Shown one piece after another: positions 46,769 through 55,067 of a stretch of 64,000 nt of DNA (the stretch's first letter is position 1; each line of letters starts with the position of its first letter). The position numbers were made by a program, and so were the translations under genes. This DNA is from Flammeovirga pectinis (GTDB lineage Bacteria; Bacteroidota; Bacteroidia; Cytophagales; Flammeovirgaceae). Where the stretch lies: contig NZ_CP034562.1 in assembly GCF_003970675.1 (NCBI RefSeq), forward strand, positions 4,287,501 to 4,351,500, given 5' to 3'. The notes beneath the pieces were generated by a model that saw only the letters and a program-made list of their open reading frames with translations, made no database searches and was not told the DNA's origin.

Positions 46769-49486
46769 ATGAAAAGTTTAAAAATACCTTTTTACCTTTT
46801 AGGGTTTCTATTATTAACCTTTGGATGTACACCAAAAGATGAAGAAACAATCGACAGCGAAATTCCAGAACTATTACCTGTTTATGAGGTATACCATAAT
46901 GATGTAAAAATAGTAGAAGTCACTTTAGATGATATTCTAAATCCATCAGACCAGGAAAATTGGGAAACTGTAGCTCTTGTTTATGGCGATTCTTTATTCT
47001 TTAAAGATATCACAACAGTAGGTGAACCAACAGGCAGAACTTGGTTGTTCAATGGTTCAGAAACTACATCATCTACAACTAAAGAAACACAGGTAATATA
47101 TACTGTAGAAGGAGATCATTTAGCAGGCGAAGTTACATTCATTAGAGAGGGTAGTGATTACCCTGATGCTACGATAACATCAGAAATTCCATTAAAAATA
47201 AATGTATCTATTCCTAAAATATTACCTGCATTTAAAGTAATGAACGGTGAGGCTGAAGTAGTAGTAGTTGCCGAAGGAGATGATATTGAAACTGACGAAA
47301 GTAAATGGGCTAAAATAACCGTATACTCAGGTGAAGAATTGTCTTTTACAGATGTTACAACTACTGGTTTTGCTACAGACCGTACGTGGACGTTAGACGG
47401 TGTTGAATTAGATGATACTACTACAAAAGATGTAACAGTAACTTACAATACAGTAGGTACTTATTCTGCTGGTAAACTAATAATAAATAGAAAAAATACA
47501 GTATACCCAGATGCAGAAGTAGAAACATTAATTCCATTAAAAGTTGAAGTGATAACTCGTCCTCTAGTATCTGGAATACATGTTTTTAAAGGTGATGACC
47601 TTGATAATACGATCTATCAAATTGCGTCAGGAAATGAAGGTGAAGCACAAACGATTGCTTTAGAAAATGGAGAAAAGCTAACTTTTAAATTAGTAAATGA
47701 TGATACTTCTGTAACGCACCTTTGGACTGTAAATAATGGTACTGAGCAAAGTGCTGAAACAGTAGAATTTGAAGTCACTTTTTCAGAAGATAATGACGGG
47801 TTAGTAGGACATACAATTACTTTAAAGAGAGAAGGACAAGAAGATGTAGTTATTCAAATTCCTTTAACAGTTAAAGTAGTAACATCACCACCTTTAAATG
47901 CTGGAGTAAGTGTTTATAAAAATGATGACATGGAAACGGCTGTGTATGAAGTAGTAGCTGGAGAAGAGCCTGTAGCAGCTTCAATTACATTAGAAGTTGG
48001 TGATAAATTATCTTTTGTAGATGCATCTACAGGAGAACCTACATCAAGAACTTGGACAGTTGATAACAATGAAGAATTAACATCAACAGAAACAACTTTT
48101 GATGTTACCTATTCTACTGTTGGAACATTCGAGTCATCAATATTAAAAATCATAAGAAATGGTCACTCAGACTATTCAGATCAAGAAAAAACAGTAACGT
48201 TACCTTTATCTATTAAAGTTATTGATACGCCAGAACTTAAAATGGGAATATCAGTATACAAAAATAATGATATGGAAACGGCACTTTATACAGTCAACCT
48301 AGGAGAAACTCCTTCAGCAGGTACTATAGATATAAATAACGGCGAAGAACTAATTTTTGTAGATAACTCAACAGGAAGTACAACGAGTATTTTATGGACA
48401 GTTGAAAACGGAGAGAATGCACCTTTAACATCTACAGAAAGTAGTTTCGGAGTAACGTATTCTACTGATGGTAATTTTAGTGTTACAAAATTAAAATTAA
48501 TAAGAAGTGGTCACGCAGATTATGAAGATGTAGAAGAAGAATTTGAAATTCCACTGACTGTAAATGTGTCGACTTTAATTACTGAAGTAAGCAAGAATAG
48601 TGATATTAGCTTAAGAAAAGTAGATAATAATAAGGTTATCTCTTTTACAGTAGGAGAGGATTTAGTTGCAATTACAGAACAAGAAACAGCTAAAGAAGGG
48701 TTTACAGTAACAGTTCAGAATGATGAGGCAGGGTTTGGACCTACAACCTTTACAGTTGCATCTGTAGCTATAAATACTGATAATATTAAACAAATTGATA
48801 TTACCGTAACAGAAGAACTCTATAATTCTGATCTTGTTACAGTTGAGTTTACAGGGGCAGAAGGAAATGCTATTGTTACTGCAGAAGGTGCAAGACTAGC
48901 TAATTTTGTATCAGAACAAGTTGCGTCTTATTATGACAGAGGAAATATTTTAGATGCAGAAATGGCCTCTTTCTCTATTGAAAAAGAAAGTAATGCACCA
49001 TTTGCAGCAGGATGGTATAACCAAAATAAGGTAGTTACTTGGAATAGAGAAACTAGTGGCGCAATGATAAATACGTTGAAATTCTATGCTGCTTCTTCAG
49101 CTGATTTACACGGTACAAGAGATAGAGTACAGAGTGTAGATGCAGACCAATCTATTGAAGGAGCATTATCTGCTGGAGATTTAGTAAGAGTGGCAATGGA
49201 TATTTACATTCCTGCAGGTAATGGTATGACTGATGGACTATCAATCCAGTTTCTGAATCCATCTATGAACTCAACTCCAATACCAACAGCAGATTTAGAA
49301 AGAGGGAAATGGGTGACAACATATGTTGATATTATTATGACTTCTGATCTAATTCCACCATCAGGTAAAACAGCAGGTTTCTCCGTTCAACTTACTAAAG
49401 ATAGTGTTGTAGGTATAGGAGGTGGTGAACCGATAGAATTCTATATTGATAATTTAGTTATTGAAAAATATGAAGCAAGACAATAA
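46769..49486 (+). CDS. Surface lipoprotein with PKD-like repeats, putative glycan-binding protein 2
   Basis: A 905-residue lipoprotein (lipobox LLLTFGC). Five tandem modules of about 100-120 residues (about 30-150, 150-255, 256-375, 376-480, 480-605) repeat a pattern of VYKNDDMETAVYEV, GDKLSFVDASTGEPTSRTWT and TYSTVGTF. An SwmB-like domain (about 610-715) and a C-terminal jelly roll (about 720-905, with WYNQNKVVTWNRE, IYIPAGNGMTDGLSIQF, IEFYIDNLVIEKYE) follow. The C-terminal halves of this protein and of the 44293 product are clearly homologous, so one arose from the other with extra modules. A long extended stalk with a tip that binds glycan is the likely architecture; binding is inferred. 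Confidence 0.8.
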   Translation: MKSLKIPFYLLGFLLLTFGCTPKDEETIDSEIPELLPVYEVYHNDVKIVEVTLDDILNPSDQENWETVALVYGDSLFFKDITTVGEPTGRTWLFNGSETTSSTTKETQVIYTVEGDHLAGEVTFIREGSDYPDATITSEIPLKINVSIPKILPAFKVMNGEAEVVVVAEGDDIETDESKWAKITVYSGEELSFTDVTTTGFATDRTWTLDGVELDDTTTKDVTVTYNTVGTYSAGKLIINRKNTVYPDAEVETLIPLKVEVITRPLVSGIHVFKGDDLDNTIYQIASGNEGEAQTIALENGEKLTFKLVNDDTSVTHLWTVNNGTEQSAETVEFEVTFSEDNDGLVGHTITLKREGQEDVVIQIPLTVKVVTSPPLNAGVSVYKNDDMETAVYEVVAGEEPVAASITLEVGDKLSFVDASTGEPTSRTWTVDNNEELTSTETTFDVTYSTVGTFESSILKIIRNGHSDYSDQEKTVTLPLSIKVIDTPELKMGISVYKNNDMETALYTVNLGETPSAGTIDINNGEELIFVDNSTGSTTSILWTVENGENAPLTSTESSFGVTYSTDGNFSVTKLKLIRSGHADYEDVEEEFEIPLTVNVSTLITEVSKNSDISLRKVDNNKVISFTVGEDLVAITEQETAKEGFTVTVQNDEAGFGPTTFTVASVAINTDNIKQIDITVTEELYNSDLVTVEFTGAEGNAIVTAEGARLANFVSEQVASYYDRGNILDAEMASFSIEKESNAPFAAGWYNQNKVVTWNRETSGAMINTLKFYAASSADLHGTRDRVQSVDADQSIEGALSAGDLVRVAMDIYIPAGNGMTDGLSIQFLNPSMNSTPIPTADLERGKWVTTYVDIIMTSDLIPPSGKTAGFSVQLTKDSVVGIGGGEPIEFYIDNLVIEKYEARQ

Positions 49487-49505
49487 CACATCAAAAAATT
49501 AGCAT

Positions 49506-49541
49506 AGAAGCTGTTGTCTAAGTGTGCAGACAACAGCTTCT
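49506..49541 (+). terminator. Hairpin after the second lipoprotein gene
   Basis: A perfect 14-bp stem (49506-49519 with 49528-49541), without a T tract. It could stabilise the 3' end or terminate weakly. Confidence 0.6.
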
Positions 49542-49631
49542 AATAATAAAAAATGATTGGTGTGACTACTAATTATACTCTTTAAAGTAGGTAATTTAAA
49601 TACCTATTGATTCATAGAAAACAATAAAAAA

Positions 49632-51533
49632 ATGACAACGCGTAGTGTATTAACTACCTTCGGATTAGGTTTATTACTGACAATAGTTACAACTGCAGTT
49701 TGGTCTTATACTAAAGAAAAAGATACTGTAATTTTTACTACAGCAATAGCAGAAGATGCAACCCCAACTGTATTAAAAAGAATTTTGGAGATAGAAACAT
49801 CGCCATTAAAAGTAATAAAATTTGAGAAAGGGACATATCATTTCTATCCGGAAAAAGGGTTAGAAAAATTTTGGCATATTTCTAATCATAATGATGTTTT
49901 AATTCGTACTGCTTTTCCTATTATTAATAGGGAAAATATTACAATTGATGGTCAAGGATCAACATTTATATTTCATGGTAAAATGATTCCTTTTCTAATT
50001 AATCAATCTAAAAATATTACAGTTAAAAATGTCGCTGTAGATTGGCACGAAACGTTTCACAGTGAAGGGGAAATTATTGCGAGAAACGAAGAGGAAAATA
50101 CGTTTGATATTCAAATTCCAGAATCTTATCCGTACATTATACGTAATAATCAACTGATATTTATAAAAGAATATTACGAACATACTATTGGGCAATCTAT
50201 TTTATATGATCCTGAAAGAGGAGGTGCAATTGCTTTCAATACCGAGGCTTATACGCCAGTAGCGTCTTATAAAAAATTAAGCGTTACACATAATCTAAAT
50301 AAGATTAAGTACAAGTATAAAGCCGATAAACGCGCTCCATTTTTAGGGAAGATGTTACAGGAAAATAAAATTACGGTAAAAGAAATTAAGCCAGGAAGAG
50401 TACGTATTTATAATCATAAGAATAAAAAGAAAGATTTGCCTCCTGTTGGTTATACAATTGCCATGAAAGGAGCACAGGGAAAGAATAGAGTAGCACCGGC
50501 TTTTCATGTAACTTTTACAGATGGTTTTAACGGTTACAATGTTAATGTTCATCATGCAGGAGGAATGGGTTTAATAGCCGAAAATTCTTCAGATTTAATC
50601 TTAGAAAAGTTTAATATATCACCTTCTAAAGGGCGTGTAGTTTCCACTACTGCAGATGCTACGCATTTTGTGGGCTGTAGAGGAAAAATACAATTAAAGA
50701 ATTGTTTATTTAGTGGACAATTAGACGATGGAAGTAACATTCATGGTACGTACCAAGAAGTAGTAGATATTTTAGGACCTAATACAATCGGCGTTAGAAT
50801 GGGACATTTTCAGCAACAAGGTTTTGTTATAGGAAGAGAAGGAGACCATATAGGTTTAGTACGTATTCAAGAATCATTTTTTCCTTATGAGAAAGACTTA
50901 ACCATAAAATCTATTGCCTACAGAAGTGGGAGGTATCAAATTGTAACTTTTAACCAAGAGTTACCACCCACAATAAAAGTAGGTGATCTAATAGAAAACC
51001 AAGATGCTTATCCAGAAGTATTAGTAGAAAATTGTACTATTAAGAACAATAGAGCAAGAGGTTTATTACTTTCTGTACCAAGAAAAACCATTGTAAGAAA
51101 TAATTATTTTCATACAGAAATGGAGGCGTTATTAATTCCTGTAGAGAGTGGTCATTGGTTTGAAGCAGGAAATCAGAAGAATTTAATTGTAGAAAATAAT
51201 GTATTCGAAGACTGTCAACATAGTGGGTTCAATAGAGGTGTAATTCGATTTGATACAGACGACGATAACAGAAACATTGCATTTTCTAATATCAAGATTA
51301 CAAAAAACACATTCAAACAATTTGATAATCTCATTCTTCAAGTAAAAAATGTAGATGGATTAGAATTTTCAGAAAATATAATTACAAATTCTCAGACATT
51401 CCCACAGTTACATAAAGAGAACCCAGCGTTTAAAGTAACTGCTTCTAAGAATGTAAATTTTAGAAATAATATTTATAAAGGTAAAGCTGGAAAATTAATA
51501 GAAACAGACAATAAACAAGTAGTCTTTCAATAA
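49632..51533 (+). CDS. GH110 alpha-1,3-galactosidase
   Basis: A 633-residue right-handed beta-helix enzyme. An N-terminal hydrophobic signal (SVLTTFGLGLLLTIVTTAVW) precedes family features: VIKFEKGTYHFYPEKGLEKF, AFPIINRENITIDGQGSTFI, FHGKMIPFLI, NITVKNVAVDWHETFHSEGE, then the acidic DDGSNIHGTY segment near the centre. GH110 enzymes release terminal alpha-1,3-linked galactose with inversion. Marine members are found with carrageenan loci. It follows the susCD block on the same strand, with its own start region. It would trim alpha-1,3-galactose from imported oligosaccharides once sulfate is removed. Confidence 0.8.
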   Translation: MTTRSVLTTFGLGLLLTIVTTAVWSYTKEKDTVIFTTAIAEDATPTVLKRILEIETSPLKVIKFEKGTYHFYPEKGLEKFWHISNHNDVLIRTAFPIINRENITIDGQGSTFIFHGKMIPFLINQSKNITVKNVAVDWHETFHSEGEIIARNEEENTFDIQIPESYPYIIRNNQLIFIKEYYEHTIGQSILYDPERGGAIAFNTEAYTPVASYKKLSVTHNLNKIKYKYKADKRAPFLGKMLQENKITVKEIKPGRVRIYNHKNKKKDLPPVGYTIAMKGAQGKNRVAPAFHVTFTDGFNGYNVNVHHAGGMGLIAENSSDLILEKFNISPSKGRVVSTTADATHFVGCRGKIQLKNCLFSGQLDDGSNIHGTYQEVVDILGPNTIGVRMGHFQQQGFVIGREGDHIGLVRIQESFFPYEKDLTIKSIAYRSGRYQIVTFNQELPPTIKVGDLIENQDAYPEVLVENCTIKNNRARGLLLSVPRKTIVRNNYFHTEMEALLIPVESGHWFEAGNQKNLIVENNVFEDCQHSGFNRGVIRFDTDDDNRNIAFSNIKITKNTFKQFDNLILQVKNVDGLEFSENIITNSQTFPQLHKENPAFKVTASKNVNFRNNIYKGKAGKLIETDNKQVVFQ

Positions 51534-51564
51534 AAAATGTAAAGACTTCACCTCTTAATTGAAT

Positions 51565-51607
51565 AAATTCCTCATTGTAGAAATATAATGAGGAATTTTA
51601 TTTTATT
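51565..51607 (+). terminator. Terminator after the GH110 gene
   Basis: A 12-bp stem, AAATTCCTCATT with AATGAGGAATTT, then TTATTTTATT. Confidence 0.75.
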
Positions 51608-51650
51608 GATAATTAGCTGTTTACGATTATTGATCTAAATATTTTTAATA

Positions 51651-51700
51651 TATCGTTTGCGATATAAAATAAAATAGCCACATTTGTATCGTAAACGATA
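51651..51700 (+). promoter_or_regulatory. ohr promoter with two OhrR-type operator palindromes
   Basis: TATCGTTTGCGATA (51651-51664) and TATCGTAAACGATA (51687-51700) are 14-bp palindromes with centres 36 bp apart. TTTG at 51656-51659 inside the first and CACATTTG at 51679-51686 just before the second are spaced 19 bp, fitting the Bacteroidetes TTTG-N19-TAnnTTTG promoter. Both operators therefore bracket the promoter. The regulator is probably the MarR protein encoded two genes downstream. Confidence 0.75.
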
Positions 51701-51722
51701 TAAAAACAAAAATATAAAAATT

Positions 51723-52133
51723 ATGAAAACGTTATATACAACACAAGCAACAGCAAAAGGCGGTAGAAATGGTAAAGTAGAAACTGCAGACGGTGTGTTA
51801 TCGGTAGAAGTTCGAATGCCAAAAGAATTAGGTGGAGTGGGAGAAGGATATACCAATCCAGAACAACTATTTGCAGCTGGTTATTCTGCATGTTTTGATA
51901 GTGCATTAAATTTAGTAGCTCAACAAGCAAAACAAAAAATTACATCTAAAGTAACTGCAGAAATTTCTTTAGGAGCAGTTGAAGGTGGTTTTGGTTTAGG
52001 GGCAGCATTATTTGTAGAAATTGAGGGAGTAGAAAGAGAAGTAGCACAAGGATTAATGGAAGCAGCACATAAAGTATGTCCTTATTCTAAAGCAATTAAT
52101 AATAATGTTGATGTAAAACTAACATTAGTTTAA
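51723..52133 (+). CDS. ohr: Organic hydroperoxide reductase Ohr (OsmC superfamily)
   Basis: A 136-residue Ohr. The two redox cysteines are Cys57 (GYSACFDSAL) and Cys119 (HKVCPYSKA). Signatures ARNG-like GGRNGKVETADG and GYTNPEQLFAAGYSAC fit Ohr rather than OsmC. It reduces organic peroxides with lipoylated protein as electron donor. The ATG at 51723 was chosen over one at 51684 because the earlier one lies in the operator region and adds 13 lysine-rich residues. First gene of ohr-doxX-ohrR. Confidence 0.93.
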   Translation: MKTLYTTQATAKGGRNGKVETADGVLSVEVRMPKELGGVGEGYTNPEQLFAAGYSACFDSALNLVAQQAKQKITSKVTAEISLGAVEGGFGLGAALFVEIEGVEREVAQGLMEAAHKVCPYSKAINNNVDVKLTLV

Positions 52134-52167
52134 ATAAAAATATCTAACGCAATCAATTAAGTAAGCC

Positions 52168-52599
52168 ATGAATTTAGTATCGAGGTTATTAGTACCTACT
52201 CAAATTTCTACAGCTCAGAAAGTAGCAAAAACCCTTTTGGGAGCAGCATTATTATATGCAGGTTTAGGTCATCTATTCTGGTTACGACAGGAATTTGTAG
52301 CACAAGTACCTGCATGGGTACCTTTAGAGATAGATTTAGTAGTTGTACTTTCTGGCATTGTAGAAATTGCATTGGGTGCCTCGTTAATTTTCTTGTCAAA
52401 ATATAAAGCTATAGTGGGTTTTATTACTGCTATGTTTTTTATAGCCGTATTTCCTGGTAATATATCACAGTATATTAACCATGTAGATGCATTCCATTTA
52501 AATACAGATAATGCAAGGTTTATAAGATTGTTATTCCAACCATTATTAGTTGTGTGGGCTTTATGGTCTACAACGGCATGGAAATCACTAAAAAAATAA
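52168..52599 (+). CDS. DoxX-family membrane protein
   Basis: A 143-residue protein with four membrane spans (about 20-35, 55-75, 82-98, 120-137). The DoxX pattern starts LLGAALLYAGLGHLFWLRQEF and contains VVLSGIVEIALGASLI. Members are linked to redox or thiol stress but the biochemical role is mostly unknown. It lies 34 bp after ohr and 60 bp before ohrR on one strand, so the three are co-regulated. Confidence 0.82.
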   Translation: MNLVSRLLVPTQISTAQKVAKTLLGAALLYAGLGHLFWLRQEFVAQVPAWVPLEIDLVVVLSGIVEIALGASLIFLSKYKAIVGFITAMFFIAVFPGNISQYINHVDAFHLNTDNARFIRLLFQPLLVVWALWSTTAWKSLKK

Positions 52600-52659
52600 C
52601 CAAAGAGTTTTTTTTACACAGTTCACCTTTTAATTTTGGTCGAATAAAAAGAACAAAGG

Positions 52660-53109
52660 ATGGGATACGAACAATTAAAATTAGAAAATCAACTTTGCTT
52701 TCCTGTGTATGCAACCTCTAGGTTAATTACAAGAGAATATCAACCATTGTTGGACGAGTTAGGCATTACCTATCCACAATATTTAGTTTTATTGGCCTTA
52801 TGGGAACAAGATAAATTGCCCGTAAATGATATTGCTAAAAAACTGATTTTAAAAACAAATACCATCACTCCATTATTAAAAAGAATGGAAGTATTAGGGT
52901 TAGTTAAAAGAGAAAAAGATACTATTGATACTCGAAAAGTTCTTGTCTTTTTAACAGATAAAAGTAAGGAAATGGAAGCTAAAGCAGCAGACATTCCAGC
53001 TAAAATATTTCAACAATTATTAAAAGGGAATGTTGATATAGATAAACTAAAGGAATTAAAAAATCAGCTCGGAGATATTATATCTCTTCTTAAAAGAGCA
53101 GATGATTAA
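52660..53109 (+). CDS. ohrR: MarR-family peroxide sensor OhrR
   Basis: A 149-residue MarR repressor. The reactive N-terminal cysteine of OhrR is in place (Cys13 in LENQLCFPVYATSRLI). The winged helix is LPVNDIAKKLILKTNTITPL with LVKREKDTIDTRKVLVFLT as wing. Peroxide oxidation of Cys13 would release it from DNA. Two palindromic operators are upstream of ohr, so it likely controls the whole operon including itself. Confidence 0.9.
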   Translation: MGYEQLKLENQLCFPVYATSRLITREYQPLLDELGITYPQYLVLLALWEQDKLPVNDIAKKLILKTNTITPLLKRMEVLGLVKREKDTIDTRKVLVFLTDKSKEMEAKAADIPAKIFQQLLKGNVDIDKLKELKNQLGDIISLLKRADD

Positions 53110-53165
53110 TTAGATAGTATAATCAACATCTTAAAAAGACATTTATTGCTAATGTGAATTATAAG

Positions 53166-53200
53166 AAGGAGTTAATTTAAATAATAATTAACTCCTTTTT
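53166..53200. terminator. Terminator after ohrR
   Basis: A perfect 12-bp stem, AAGGAGTTAATT with AATTAACTCCTT, and a T tract. It also faces the 3' end of the minus-strand Rhs array. Confidence 0.85.
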
Positions 53201-53250
53201 CTATATAGTTAGAGTAATAATAGGAGATGTATTTTGCCTGTTTTGTACAA

Positions 53251-53376
53251 CTAATAACTTGTTTTATAAAAACGTATACCAACTGCTTGCAAGTAATTTT
53301 GTAATGATAAAAAATCATGAATAATTTCAGAAAATATAGCAGCAGATATGATAAAAAAATTAGCAATAAAACTCAT
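53251..53376 (-). CDS. 41-residue frame behind a copied cassette leader (last Rhs array remnant)
   Basis: ATG at 53376 to TAG at 53251. It begins MSFIANFFIISAAIFSEIIH, a hydrophobic signal-like segment, and stops after 41 codons. Its upstream DNA (53374-53417) is nearly the same as the DNA before the dead leader at 56137, so it is probably the 5' remnant of another cassette at the downstream edge of the array. It may alternatively be a real membrane mini-protein. Confidence 0.4.
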   Translation of the reverse strand: MSFIANFFIISAAIFSEIIHDFLSLQNYLQAVGIRFYKTSY

Positions 53377-53417
53377 TGTTGTTTGCTGTTTATAATGAAT
53401 TACTCATTATTTATTTG
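53374..53417 (-). repeat. Cassette leader repeat L2, copy 1
   Basis: About 44 bp shared with 56135-56178 with only a few differences, including TTCATTATAAA and AGCAAACAACAATG. It ends at the start codon in both copies, so it carries a promoter or untranslated leader. Confidence 0.65.
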
Positions 53418-53485
53418 ATTTTTAGTATGAGAAGTTGAACGCTATATTAACACTGTTAAGAGAAAATGATAAAAGCACATTTATA

Positions 53486-53749
53486 CTATTCATACTTATG
53501 TCTGACTTTTAAAAATTCTTCTTTTGTCCACCCTTCCTCTGGTGGCATTGCTGGAATTCTTTTTATCGTTCCTCTTTTTGTATCTGTATCACCTATATTG
53601 GGGTCAGATATAGCAAATTTCACAAAAAAATAAGCTTTACCATCTATAATATAATTTGATCGCATGTATGAACAAGAAAGACTATAATTTTCACCATTAA
53701 CATAATATTCTAATAACATTTTTGATTGATTTAAGTCTTCTTGTTTCAT
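53486..53749 (-). CDS. Putative immunity protein, soluble part (87 residues)
   Basis: An 87-residue frame with no family recognised. Beta-rich N-terminal half (LLEYYVNGENYSLSCSYMRS) and C-terminal PEEGWTKEEFLKVRHKYE. Its ATG overlaps the stop of the 38-codon membrane frame by 4 bp (ATGA). The two may be coupled genes or one protein broken by a frameshift near a seven-A run. Position right behind a toxin-tip remnant suggests an immunity role. Confidence 0.5.
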   Translation of the reverse strand: MKQEDLNQSKMLLEYYVNGENYSLSCSYMRSNYIIDGKAYFFVKFAISDPNIGDTDTKRGTIKRIPAMPPEEGWTKEEFLKVRHKYE

Positions 53750-53862
53750 GTAGCCAATAGTGTATTTTTTTCACTAAAAAAATGCATACTAAAATAATAA
53801 ATGATAAATGTAAAGACAATTACACCTAAAATCTTTTCGAAAACACCTCTTATCTTTCCCAT
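53746..53862 (-). CDS. 38-residue single-span membrane frame, possible first half of an immunity protein
   Basis: ATG at 53862 to TGA, beginning MGKIRGVFEKILGVIVFTFI. One membrane span and a short charged tail. It starts 10 bp after the toxin-tip stop and ends in a 4-bp overlap with the 87-residue frame. As a fusion the two would form a membrane-anchored protein of about 125 residues, a common immunity design. Confidence 0.5.
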   Translation of the reverse strand: MGKIRGVFEKILGVIVFTFIIYYFSMHFFSEKNTLLAT

Positions 53863-53872
53863 ATTTTTTTAA

Positions 53873-54466
53873 TTACCAGCCTTTCTTTTTCATTCTTTCT
53901 CCAAGGGCTTTATATCCCCAATCATAAAGCCCATCATGTACTTGCATTAAAACCTTTCCTGCTGTTGAATTCCCTACACTTTTCCCTAAAAAATGACCAG
54001 ATAAAGAGCTCATAACTAGTTCATTAATACCAGTAAATGTATCAATAGAGTAATCCATAAATTTAGCCTTATTTAAATATTTTCCTTGCTGAATTTGAGA
54101 AGTTTTACTATCAATAAACCACCCTGAAGCTCCAATACCAAAAGCAAGCCATTTGTTTTTAATGTATCCAGATGCTACAGCCGCTCCCACATCATAAACA
54201 TCAATATCTGAACTACCTGTTGTTACTACTTGCCCACCAGCCTCTACAAAACCATCTATCATACCTTTCCACCTTGTATAGTTATTAGCGAAGTTATACA
54301 TATTCCTGAAAGTATTACCTATATTCACTGCTCCCAAATAGGATAAAGCTGCCGCTCCACCTGCAAATCCTACTAAACCATAAGCAATTGGCGCTGCATC
54401 ACTTTGAGTACTTCTAATACCATTAAGTATACTAGGATCCCAATTAGGATCTGATGATGGTGGTGA
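53873..54466 (-). pseudogene. Rhs C-terminal toxin-tip remnant D, core lost
   Basis: An open frame without ATG, reading SSDPNWDPSILNGIRSTQSD near its start and GFAGGAAALSYLG, then a Gly-rich tail (VGAAVASGYIKNKWLAFGIG) ending ERMKKKGW. The start is fused directly to leader D at the triplet repeat CACCACCATCATCAG, and the Rhs core seen in cassettes A-C is missing. So the tip has neither secretion signal nor core. The toxin type is not recognised. A TTG-started shorter reading from 54337 exists but is unlikely. Confidence 0.6.
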
Positions 54467-54474
54467 TTATTGAA

Positions 54475-54618
54475 CTACACCTCCCCATTCCTCAAGATCA
54501 CCTGTATCGGTTCAAACTTCTTATGGTCTTTAAATTGAGCTACTTTTTCTTGGTCAGATAAGGTGAGGGAGGTTAGAAAAAAGAAGAAGAGGAAGATTTG
54601 TTTTGGAAGTTTTTTCAT
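54475..54618 (-). pseudogene. Rhs leader remnant D (signal peptide plus about 25 codons)
   Basis: ATG at 54618, frame MKKLPKQIFLFFFFLTSLTL, then a stretch ending QVILRNGEV and TAG. The signal peptide is intact, but translation stops at codon 48, at exactly the junction seen in leaders A and B. It is the only leader of this type that keeps its ATG. Confidence 0.65.
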
Positions 54619-54694
54619 GGTTTTATTTTGGGAACTTATTTGATGTGTAAAATGACACCTATTAGCCTAACATTACAAACAATGATGGAGAGAG

Positions 54695-55063
54695 TTATAA
54701 TATAACTTTATTGATGAGGTAATGAAGCAAAATTGGAACACCTACAGCCAATGGGAAAAATTTTCTATAACCTATCAAATCTTTTTTTTCAAACTTACCA
54801 AGTATCTTTGATGGTATTAAAATAGAAGAAGAAACATATAAACCAACCATAACAAAATAAGTATATTCAGAATAATATGTATCATTAATTTTATCAATTA
54901 ACCCAAGTGGTAATTTTATTAAAACTGAAATAGTTAGAGATATAAATCCATTTGCAAGAATAATACTACCACCTTTCATTCTTTCTGTACTATATGATTG
55001 AAATCTATAGTTATAGATAACACTATAAAATATTAATACGTATTTCAAATAAAGTTCTTTCAT
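54695..55063 (-). CDS. Putative immunity protein C, membrane
   Basis: A 122-residue protein with ATG at 55063, 4 bp after the stop of the Rhs tip C. The longer frame from 55108 lies inside that gene. Three to four hydrophobic segments are seen: LYLKYVLIFYSVIYNY, SIILANGFISLTISVLI, YFVMVGLYVSSSILI and FFPLAVGVPILLHYLI. No family recognised. Position suggests the immunity partner of tip C. Confidence 0.6.
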   Translation of the reverse strand: MKELYLKYVLIFYSVIYNYRFQSYSTERMKGGSIILANGFISLTISVLIKLPLGLIDKINDTYYSEYTYFVMVGLYVSSSILIPSKILGKFEKKDLIGYRKFFPLAVGVPILLHYLINKVIL

Positions 55064-55067
55064 TTTT

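Noticed and set aside
53172-53366. 64-codon minus-strand frame
   Set aside because: It runs through the ohrR terminator and competes with the 41-codon frame that has the shared leader.
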